Notes under the pieces: generated by a model
Told to the model about the DNA's origin: nothing
Seen by the model: only the letters and a program-made list of their open reading frames with translations
Database searches by the model: none
Position numbers and translations under genes: made by a program
Origin: Cloeon dipterum
Taxonomy: Eukaryota; Arthropoda; Insecta; Ephemeroptera; Baetidae
Direction of reading: 5' to 3'
NCBI RefSeq assembly: GCF_949628265.1
Contig: NC_088788.1
Span: 13,330,001-13,394,000 of the forward strand
DNA length: 64,000 bases
Shown: positions 1 through 9,700 of the stretch, piece after piece
Position numbering within the stretch: the stretch's first letter is position 1
Layout: each line of letters starts with the position of its first letter

Positions 1-869
1 AAGTGATATCAAACAGCAAGGCTCCAGCGAATGTCTGGGTAATTAAGCTCGTCAGATTGCATAACCCGTCAGCCATATAATCAGACTTGTGCTGCACATA
101 GCAACACAGCCAATAACCCCGTAAAGGACATTGGGAGTGCACACTGTGTTTTGTTTTCATTGATTCCCAATTGTTGTAACACGTGAATAGCACAGGAACG
201 GTTCTGGTGCACACGTTGGAAAAATGCTTAGGACTGCTAAACGCGGAGACTTTCACGCGGGAGGAGGATGTTACTCACGGAAACACAATCAGCAAAAATG
301 CGGGAGGCTCAGCGAATTTTTGTCGCTTCAGCTTAAAAATACAAAGAGCAATTTGAAGATTTTACTTTTAAATAAAATTAATTAAAGGACTCAACTTTTT
401 TGTTTAATAATAGAAAAACAGTTGGTCTTAAAGTGCAATTCAACATTGCATTTTTTTAACTTGCTGAATTTTTTAAGCTTTCACTTCGGATGTGGAGAAA
501 TTCTTCAAGCTGTGATCAATGTCAAAAACATTTTATTGGCCTTAGAAATTTAATTTGCGCATCAAGGACCAATCAGATTGATGGAAAGAGCACATTGCTG
601 TTTATTTTTCATGATTTTAAAGTATTGTAGTCATAGGAATAATTAATTAAAAAATATATACAGCATCAGCTCGCTAAAATTTGGATCCATTTATACCAAA
701 ATCTACGTTACAGAGGGTATTTTGCGTAGAATAGAGATGATTTGGCACTTTTGATATGAAAATCAGTTAAGAAATCAGTCTCCACGTTTCAGTTTGAAAT
801 TCGAACCTATTTGTTTGCGTGTAAACTAGAGGAAAAAGGCATTGAATCAAGCTTTAAACAGACACCTAC

Positions 870-1145
870 CGTGGACTGTCACGACGCTGCCAGAGCCATT
901 GGTGATGGACGAGTTGTGGACAATGACAGAGGGCGAAACTCCCTGCTGGTGCTCGACAGAGACGTTTACATCCATGGTGAGGGGTGTGCAGGCCAGAGCC
1001 GCCCGGTGCCGCTGCGAACCTTGTATCATGGCACTCTTTCGTGGAGAAAGGTCATCTGCAGAGAGACGTCCTACCATGCCTGCGAGTACCGCCGCGTCCA
1101 GCCTCTTGGCCTGTGGCGCTCCTCGCGGTATCGCACCAACAACTA
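870..1145 (-). CDS. Candidate internal coding exon of an unidentified minus-strand gene
   Basis: On the minus strand a stop-free frame of 91 codons is bounded by an acceptor (cttatcag, exon starting at 1145) and a donor (exon ending at 870, then gtaggt). It takes two bases of a split codon at its 5' end and leaves one at its 3' end. The block is clearly more GC-rich than its flanks. The peptide has no obvious hydrophobic segment; it contains an RKSAM stretch, then TMDVNVSVEHQQGVSP, and ends in HNSSITNGSGSVVTVHG, a Ser/Thr/Val-rich tail with two N-x-S sequons. I do not recognise the family. Competing plus-strand frames over the same bases are open too but lack paired splice sites in a consistent phase. 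The remainder of the gene would lie off the left edge and at higher coordinates. I am moderately sure it is coding and have no view on function. Confidence 0.45.
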
Positions 1146-2032
1146 CTGATAAGATGCGATCGAAAGAGTTGGAACAGCCGGAGCTGCACGTCTTTTAGAG
1201 AAATGCCACTGCACTGATACAGTTGACACGTTTGACAAGAATCAGTGTGATGCTGCTCAACTGAAATGAGAAGCCATCTACATCCAAGAAATATAATTTA
1301 AGAGTTACACTAAAATTGCTATATTAAAAAAATCAACTGCAAAATACACCAGGATGCTATCGATTTGGTGCATATTTACAGCAGTTTAATTTTGACCGGT
1401 CAAAATTAAACATTCCACCAAACTCTAAGGATGCTACGATTTCATCAAAAACTTTGAATTCATGCACATTGCATGATGAAAATACAAATCAGGAGTTGAA
1501 AATTTTTAATTCGATGGTGTTAGCGATTGAGTTTTTGTGTCTATATCGTTGCATTTTTTTTTTAAAAATCTGATTTTAATTTTAATGCCAATTTTTATTT
1601 AATGGCGCTGCGCTAATATAGGAATAAACTATTTAATGAAACGAATTAATCAATGTGACGTTTATTTTTTATAGAATATTCCCTATATTATAGAATTTTG
1701 CTGAGAAAAATGAAACTTATAGTTATTGGTTCAAGATAGTTGGCAACCATCCGATAATAATTGCTGCTTAGGCTCCAGTATTAATGGTATGTAAATTTAA
1801 CCGGGAAAATCACAGTGTGCAAGTGAAATTTTGTGGCGCTCGCATGAAGTTGCGGAAATATTTGCATAAACTGTTTATCATAGATGGGACTGTAAAAAAG
1901 AATTACGGTTCTTTTGATGGGCTCCGAATGGGCAAGATGCCTTTTACTGATATTATATAATAGCAAAATTGAAGTGAAAGATGCCAAGAAAGTGTGCAAA
2001 ATGTATCTAAAGATTGAAAAAAGATCCCCTAC
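1146..2032. other. AT-rich non-coding stretch (possible intron)
   Basis: It lies between the two candidate minus-strand exons. It is AT-rich with many short A and T runs and no supported open frame. It would be intronic if both exons belong to one gene. Confidence 0.3.
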
Positions 2033-2158
2033 CTGCAAGGGCATAATAATACATTGTGCTGCAATTGCCCGGTCACTGGCTGAATCTCCCAGAACCCCTA
2101 ATTGTCCACGGAGACGGCGGTGTCCGCCCATGAGAGATATTTTAGTAAAGGACGCGCG
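2033..2158 (-). CDS. Weak candidate exon, minus strand, same direction as 870-1145
   Basis: A 42-codon open stretch lies between a cggcag acceptor with a poor pyrimidine tract and a donor reading CAG|gtaggg. It would encode a peptide containing MGGHRRLRGQLGVLGDSASD and ending IAAQCIIMPLQ. The donor is in phase 0, but the best acceptor of the exon at 870-1145 needs a two-base carry-over. The two cannot be joined directly unless a further exon lies between them or the downstream exon uses an internal, weaker acceptor. No family recognised. It could be a chance open frame. Confidence 0.2.
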
Positions 2159-4640
2159 CTGCCGAATTTGCAGTTTTGGTTAATATTGCACGAAGTTGCG
2201 GGGTGCTCGCGGCGACGCGGGAGAAGGAACAAACTGATTCGCTGGTTTGAATTCGAATTAATCTCGCCGGTACCTCCTCATGTGAGAGATGTTACGTTAA
2301 GGTTTGGTGTGGTTGATGAGTTTTGGCGCCTCTGTCTCTGTATCCTCGCACGACAACATTAATATATATATAAATATATGTCTCTGGCAGAACAATCGCG
2401 CAGTGCAATCTATTCACCTAATCACAATTTTTTTAACCAAAATTGACATGACTTCATCATATTCCAGTTTTATTATTCTTTCCACTGTGAAATTAATTTG
2501 GGATAAATTTTGTAGACTCCATTTTAATTTTTATATTTGTTAAAACGGTTGAAACCAATGCCATCAACGAGCACATGCCATCGAATTTCACGAACTGCGT
2601 GTGGTGGGTCAAAAAATAATGTTACGTATTTCTTGAGAAGTAAAAAATAACATGACTTTATCCTCGTTGACTTCATAGTTATATAATCAAACTCGACCAG
2701 TCTCGGCGAATCCTGTCCACCCTGTTTCATGAGATAAAAATACAAAATATGTTAAAATATAATATAAATCAATACGACATTTTTGTCAAAAAGCCTACCT
2801 AAAAACGCACCTATATTTCATGAGTATGCCACAGCCGGCTCTACAAGACAAAATAAACAAAAATAAATGTCCATATATGTAATATTGTGAAAAATATTAC
2901 AAATTGCGATTCAATTACGCCTGTTACCACTACCACAACGATAGCACCAGTCACGACGACAATTGCACCAGTTTCGACGCCAGCAGTCCCCACAAATAAA
3001 AAAGAAATTTTAGCTATTATGTTATCAATTTATCGATTGAAGGTGGAAAAGTTAAATATACCTCACGCGTTGAGTAAATGTTGACTGTTAGTTTATTGCA
3101 GTGTGAAATACAGGAAGCTAATAAAGTTCAATGAATGGTTCAAACAAGACACTTATATTATTTATTTTATTGGACACCATCGGTGTACAACTATATGTAT
3201 TTATTTACATTTAAAATGCTATCAGAAAAAAGAGTTTATCATTGCTGGGTCTTATATTCCGCTCTTAATGTGGTCCGCTGCTGCATGTTAGTTGCTGGCT
3301 TCAGCCTCATCTTTATGGAGTGTACTTTCTCTCCCCCTTATTGTTACTTTAATCGTAAGATAAAAGCTACTTCAAATCCCAAAACGAAATTTACGACATG
3401 GCGAATCATCACAGGTGAGCAGCCCTGACAATTAGCGAGGAACCAATTAATAATAAAGGAAAATTAGTTCTTAATAATTTTGAGAGATTTTAATATCACG
3501 GCCTATATTTATTTATTATCCAGTCAAGATAAGATCAAATTCTTTACAAGGGTAGTCTGCGAGTGCCCCACAACTTCATGCAATGTTAATCAAAATCTAA
3601 AATTCGCTGACCCTACGAACAATGTTCTGCCCCCGGACGGCGGTGCCTTTCACTCGGCGGCGGTCCTAAATGTTGGTATAGTCGTACGCGACTTAATATT
3701 ACAATCTAATATTTTTGGCCTGTGTTTCAACCACTCTATATTTTTTCAAAAATGAACTATTTCAAGGCTAATTTTAAATTTACTGTGAATGACATCAACG
3801 CATAATGAGCAGGAACTTAAAATGGCAATGATTTAATTTTCATCGGCACTATAAATTGATTATAAAATAATTGTTTATTATTTAATTAGGAAAAATTTCA
3901 AGGTAAACAAGGAAATTTTAAAATACGCACGCCCTGAACAACCTTAAGGACATCCAGTTATTATTTTAAGATTACGCTCAAGCTTCACGCAGAGGCAGGT
4001 AGACCGAAAATGTAGAGCGTGCAGAAAAGAAGATCATCATTTGCAAGGCGAACCAGGAAGAGAGCGAGTCGTGCTTCTTCTAGACAGTTCTTCGGAAAGG
4101 TATTCGTTTGTTTTGGCATTGAATTTTATTGTTTAATAATATGATTTGCATGGAGTTGGCATACAAGTCAAGAAACCTTAGAGAAAATTGAAAACGATCG
4201 CGTCAAGTTAGTTCATCGCCGCACCTTCCTACAAGCAAAGAAGATGCAGGATGCGGACTGATCGATACCAATAGGAATGATCATTTTAAAAAGCCAGATT
4301 CCCGGCATTAATTAATTAATCTATTCCTGGGAGTAGGAGGTTGATATTTTTGAAAATTTTATTGAACCCATTTTAAAAATATAAGAAATCATACTAACTT
4401 ACTCTTCCGTTTTATTTGTTTATTTATGTTTATTAGCGCCTTGCACGATGCCTAATCCCAAAAATGCATTTTTACCATTATATAATTTTAAATGATTGTT
4501 AATTGTAACTGAAAAGATATTGAAACATGCAGTCCTATCCCTGAAGCGTTTATCGGTGTGTAAAATTATGTAAGCAAAAAACAAACAAACAAAACTGTCT
4601 CGCTATTGAGGCGAAACAAATTGAGCACATTTATACGTCA
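2159..4640. other. Mostly AT-rich non-coding DNA with a short Thr/Pro-rich frame
   Basis: There is no supported gene. Points of note are the Thr-rich open frame described separately, a small GC-rich patch near 3565-3680 whose frame I do not recognise, and a stop-free 107-base stretch at 3993-4099 with weak splice sites, which I did not accept as an exon. Confidence 0.4.
2890..3084 (+). other. Short open frame with mucin-like Thr/Val/Pro repeats
   Basis: The frame contains an imperfect repeat of the kind TTTTTIAPV TTTIAPV followed by STPAVPT, then a basic tail ending at a stop at 3082-3084. There is no ATG before the repeat and no clear splice acceptor upstream, so it is not a demonstrable gene. 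Thr/Pro repeats of this type occur in secreted mucin-like and cuticle or peritrophic proteins, but low-complexity DNA (ACC/ACA/ACG repeats) alone could produce it. A decayed gene fragment is the other possibility. Confidence 0.2.
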
Positions 4641-5275
4641 GCGAGGCTCACACAAAAAAAAAACTGCAGAAACCTTGCAAACGGCCATCAATACGTGTGA
4701 CGCACACGTCGGCAAAGGCGCGAACGGTGGTCGAAGGGTTAATGCAATTACACACAGGAGCGTTTTATTGTTCTAAAGTATTAGCCAGCCGGCGGAGTGT
4801 CAAGCGCGCGCGAGAATAGAATGGACCTGAGGAGCGTAAACAAGTCTTGCAACGCTGCTGCTGCTGCTGGCAGTTTCATAAGAGGCAAGGTGCAGGGCGG
4901 CCTTGCTCTAAAAAAGAAGCGCCTTTGATAGCCGTACTTTCATATTCGCGAGCGGCAGACGCCAGCATTATTTGGCTGCTAACTTTATTGCCAGACTTTT
5001 GTTCGGCGTGCAGAGAGCCTCCTTTTGCGGGGGAGTGCGTGTGTTCCAAGTTAGTAGTAGTGAGTGTGTGTCCCGTCCCAGCATCGAGTCCGCGCCTCTC
5101 TCGCTCGGCGTGCGCGCCACTTCCCAGAGAATGGGTTTCAGCTGCTGTGCTGTGTGCTCACACTCTTCTCTGTGAATATTTCTGAATTCGTGGCCAGTTT
5201 CAATGTGCCGGTGAAAAGTGACTGTGCGGTGCCTCAAGACGGATACGATCGCTCGCCGAAACTACAGGTTACTTA
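4640..5275. promoter_or_regulatory. GC/CpG-rich promoter-like block upstream of AMFR
   Basis: The block stands out from the AT-rich surroundings. It has many CpG dinucleotides, a short CTG run near 4856-4868, and a GTGAGT donor-like site at 5060-5065. The many short overlapping frames in it have no shared coding signature. It resembles other first-exon regions in this window (about 18600-18794 and 46552-46802). It could be the first exon and promoter of a plus-strand transcript, an alternative leader for AMFR 1.5 kb downstream, or the start of the minus-strand gene to the left. Direction is unresolved. Confidence 0.35.
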
Positions 5276-6379
5276 ACAAAGATAATTCTAGACGTTTTCA
5301 GTTTTTACTCGTGGACGAATACATACAAGTCTATTGACAAACTGTGCAGTTAACATTCGTTCCATGCCACTTGTAATTAACGAAAGTGTAGATAGTTCTA
5401 AAATGCTATTGCTTGAAGTCTTATTTTTAAATTATTGATTATTATTACTGAAAAATTATCAAGTTTTTCAAAGCAATAAGGTTTAAATAACTTTGTAAAA
5501 AAATTTAGGTGAAGTGTCCTGATTAATATTTAAAGCGAATAACATGCTATTCCTGTTTTACTGTATATTTTCTTAAGGGGGAAAAAAAGAAAATTAAATT
5601 CCTTCATTAAAATTTGATTGATGCCAAACTCTCTGTGATAACTTGTTGTAACATCGGATGTTTCAGATCGTAAAACGTGATAAGATGTTTTTTGCATTAT
5701 ATCGAGGCCTCTTTATTACTCTTCTGATTATAATGCCTAAAAATTGCGCTCAAAGAATTTTCTTTTGCAAAAAAGGTGTCCTCACTTGTTACTAAAAATA
5801 GAACGAGGTACAACCCACAGCACGCAACAGTGATAAAGTTCAAGTACACGTAAAAAGTTAATTTTAAATTAAACCCGGCATACAACTAACAAATTTATGT
5901 TGATCTTAGATAATTGCATAAAAATTCATGGTCACAGTTTTCTTATTATTAATCACCATTGATGTGTTATTTTAATAATTTCTTGAACAGTGAAGCAAAA
6001 CAAAATAATGAGTGTAAATAACAATAATTATTACCTGCAGCCTGCAGTACAGAGCAAGTAAACACCAAAGAGTAATAAAAATGATGGCATCAAAAGCCAT
6101 CACTTATTCACTTGCACAAAAACGAATGAAAAAGTGCACGTGCTAAACGGCACTAGGCAATTTTCTCGTTTCAACACCTTCTCATGCTTCATTATTCGAA
6201 ACATTACTCCACTCTTCGCGACAGTTTCATGCTTGATCGCATAACCATTCTTATTTCCCTAATCAACTGCGCGCGCTTCACTTTTGCAGTCACATTCATG
6301 AGCTCCCCCATTCGTCTTTTCGGACCAAGAACCCCTGTCATTCATGGTGTATACCACCCCCATGGTACCAACGCACTCC
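5276..6379. other. AT-rich spacer
   Basis: No coding or RNA feature can be supported. There are scattered short frames without splice sites. Confidence 0.4.
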
Positions 6380-6785
6380 CGGTTGCATAATGAACGGTGC
6401 CGCCGCCGCCCAGCTGGCGGTAAACAAAATCATAGGCAGACCGCGACCGCGGTCAGCGAACGCGCCCGCTCATTCTAGAAGCTAACGAAATTGAGTGTAG
6501 AAACACCGGCAATCAAGCTAATTGGCTAGCAATTCAGTCGTGCTTCTTTTACAGACACACACAGACAATCTTAAGTTGCCGTTCTGTTGGCAGGACTGAG
6601 CGAGTAGCCTCGACCACTCGACAAGGGAGCTGGCAACGCCGCGTATTCAGCTGTGCGTAAAATCAAGCAACTGAGCAAGCAAGCGATCGGTGGCCGAAAA
6701 TAAGAAAAGGTGTCCAGTGTCCGTCCCGTGCAGAGTGACAGCAGCTATGGCAGCAGCCTGAAGGTCGCCATGCCCTGAGCTGAGG
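6380..6785 (+). promoter_or_regulatory. Promoter and 5' leader of AMFR
   Basis: A CpG-rich stretch (about 6390-6480, with GCC repeats and CCGCGACCGCGG) runs into a mixed leader directly before the AMFR start codon. The transcription start cannot be fixed by eye. A possible splice acceptor (cccgtgcag, ending 6733) leaves open that the leader is itself spliced. Two upstream start codons lie at 6747 and 6770. Confidence 0.5.
6747..6778 (+). promoter_or_regulatory. Two minimal upstream ORFs in the AMFR leader
   Basis: ATG at 6747 opens a four-codon ORF (MAAA, stop at 6759-6761). ATG at 6770 opens a two-codon ORF (MP, stop at 6776-6778). The AMFR start codon follows at 6786, only seven bases after the second stop. 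Both lie downstream of the possible leader acceptor at 6733, so they would be kept in either leader form. Such uORFs usually lower translation of the main frame; whether these do is inference. Confidence 0.45.
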
Positions 6786-9700
6786 ATGCCGGTGGTGCTG
6801 TTGGACAGACTACCCCTGCCCTCGCTGCCCGCGTACACGGCGGTCAGCGTGTCCCTGCTCGCCTGCAGCCTCTACTATGCGGTCCAGAACGCCCACCAGC
6901 TCGACCTCGAGCACCAGCCGCCCCTGGCCGAAGGCCAGCTTGACCTGGCCACCCTGTGCTGGGTCTTCGGCAGGCGGTGTTCGGCCATCCTAACATTCAT
7001 GATCCACGAACCCTTCTGCATCTGGGTGAGCATTGAAACCGCTATTGGATAAATATTTATACGGGAATGCTGCAATCGCAGTGTGTTTATTTTTGACAGC
7101 CCAATTGAGTGAACTTTGATTTTGACCCTTTTTGGGCGTGATGTCACTTATATATTTATATGGATTGCGTGTCAACCTATTTTGATGCAGCTGATCGAGA
7201 CAATTTCCTTATTTTGCTGCTGGAATATGCTCCTGCATAATACACAAATGAACAACACACACAGATAGTTTTGTTATTGTTCTGATTCCATCCTTATTAA
7301 TAATTATTATGTAACGCTATCAGAGAGCAGATTGCTGGTTTGAGCTCGTTTCTTAGGGTTAATGACATTAGAATCATTCGATTCACACCCAGATATAGCC
7401 GGTCTGAAAACATACTGGAAATTTTGAAAAATGACGATTGTTTTGTTAATGAAACGTTAAAATATTTAATATCACGCGTTGAAAGCTTTTAACTTAATTT
7501 GTTTTTAGAATATTTTGTATCTCAAAATTTAGAGCAATAAATTCATGCATAGTCTCATTTTTTTGTTTATAGTTACAACAAATATTACAAATCTTTCAAT
7601 TCATACTTGACAAATTTTTTGATCATTCGAGAATAAATGTGAAACTCAACCCCCTATGATAACTATTTTAATTTTGAATTTAGCCATTGGTGAACATGGC
7701 CTATTGCGTGCTGGTGTTGCTGGGAAAGTGCATACAGAGCGCTGTGTTTGGCGAGCTTCGAGTCTCTGAGAGCAACGCCATCAAAGACACCTTTTGGAAT
7801 TTCGTCTTCTACAAATTCATCTTCATCTTCGGCGTCCTGAGCGTGCAGAAGCTGGAGGAGGTGGTTCTCTGGTGCTCGTGGTTCACCTTGCTTGGCTTCC
7901 TTCACCACCTGGCTCAATTGGCCAGGGAACGGGCTGAATATGTGAGTAATGTCTACTTTTTCAAGCCATAAAATCGGATGTTTATGTCATGGAAGAACTG
8001 GTTTTCCCGAATGTGGGATCACTTGAGATGCCTTAATACCTGAAATGGAGTGGTGTAAAAAAACAAGCACTATTGGGTAAATCCATCCAATTTTCCTCTC
8101 TTTGAAGACACAGAAAGGCACTTGATGAAAATTCGTTGCATTGCAATAAATAAATAATTTGAAATATAAAACCAGTTTGGTTTCGCAAGGGTCCATGCTG
8201 TTGAATCAAATGGTCATTTAAGGTAAATTTTGAAAGAACAGTTAAATAAATCATTTAAAGGACCAAAATGTGGAATGGTGATCACTATTTTACTTTTGTA
8301 AGATTTAGCCTTTCTTGAGCAAAGTTGAATTAATTTCTTAACAACCTTACTTTTTAATTGCATGTTAATTTCTCACACAACAAGTTCAACAAATTCATTT
8401 CAAGTAATTAATGCAAAAATAACATTATGGATGTAAAAATTTTCCTGAGTACCTATCAGTACTAATATTATTAAGTTGTTGCTTCCTTGGCGAACATTCT
8501 CATGAATAATAATTAAAAGAGGACAAAATAAAAATAAAAAAGCAAGGAAAATAATGCACTGTATTTTTAAATACCATAATATTGCCCTTATTATATCATT
8601 GGTTTGTTTAACATTTCAGCAACATATTTTCAAACAAATCACATAAAGATAAGTCATGTTTCATTACAACTTAAAAATAACTTCTCCTCAAGGTTGATTG
8701 GTATTTGTACTTATTATTACATCAAAACTTGGAAACATATACAAATATCTTAAATTGTTTGACGGTGACCTCTCAGGAACTCCAATTTCAGGCCTTTACA
8801 TTCGGCAGCTATTTTTTTGTAGTTCACTGTGGGCATTCCATTTTCGGATGAAACCAGGAAACCCATTTTCTTAATTTCTGAATCATTCGAGATTTTGACA
8901 CTAAATTGCTTCATGAAATATTTTTTTATTTTAAGAGCTAGCTCAAAATAATAATCAAGTTTTAAACCGTATTTTGGAGATGTAGGACTGGTTATTTACA
9001 TTATTCTCATATTTTCAGCTGAGTTTGTCTGTGAGCCCAGGCCGCGAAAGATGGAGACACGTCCGCCTACTAGCTTTACTTGCTGCAATTTTACTGGCCT
9101 CCGGGGCCATGCTATTAGTTTGCGTCGCAGTCGGCCTTCTAATATCCCTCAACACGTTTGCATTCATGGCTGCAGAGGTAATCCCGTCTTGATTCCAATA
9201 CCGATAAATCGCAATCTCTTAATTCCACTTGCAGTGCATCCTGCTGACTCTGCGAACGCTGCAAACAATGCTGCGCTATTTGCTGCATCTGTACGATGTG
9301 GCTCATTCCTCAAACCCTGTGCACCACTTCTTCCCTAATGTGAAACTGCAAGCGGCCAAAGGCCAGGCCCGACACAAACTAAATGAAAAAAGTGGCGAAG
9401 AAAAGAACACGGACAGTTCCTTGCGCGATAACTTTGCATCTGATGGGACCGGAAGCACAGCCTCTAGTCAAAAGTAAGCTTGCATATTGCCATTTTAAAA
9501 CAAATAAATAAAATTGCAGATATTCCCCCAGATGGTGGGTGCGCGGTGGCGGTGCCTCATATTACCTGGAATTGTTGTTTGAGCTGGCGGCTCTGCTGCT
9601 AGACCTGCTGCACCACGTCCACATGCTTCTCTGGTGCAACATCCTTCTCTCGATGGCTTCTCTGGTCATTTGCATGCAGCTTCGACTGCTACTGCACCAG

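Noticed and set aside
811..1217. Three overlapping plus-strand frames at the left edge
   Set aside because: They overlap one another in different frames and lack splice sites; the minus-strand exon with paired splice signals explains the coding-like composition better.
3993..4099. 107-base stop-free stretch between an AG and a GT on the plus strand (peptide with CRACRKED)
   Set aside because: Short, weak pyrimidine tract, no partner exons and no recognisable family; chance openness at this length is common.
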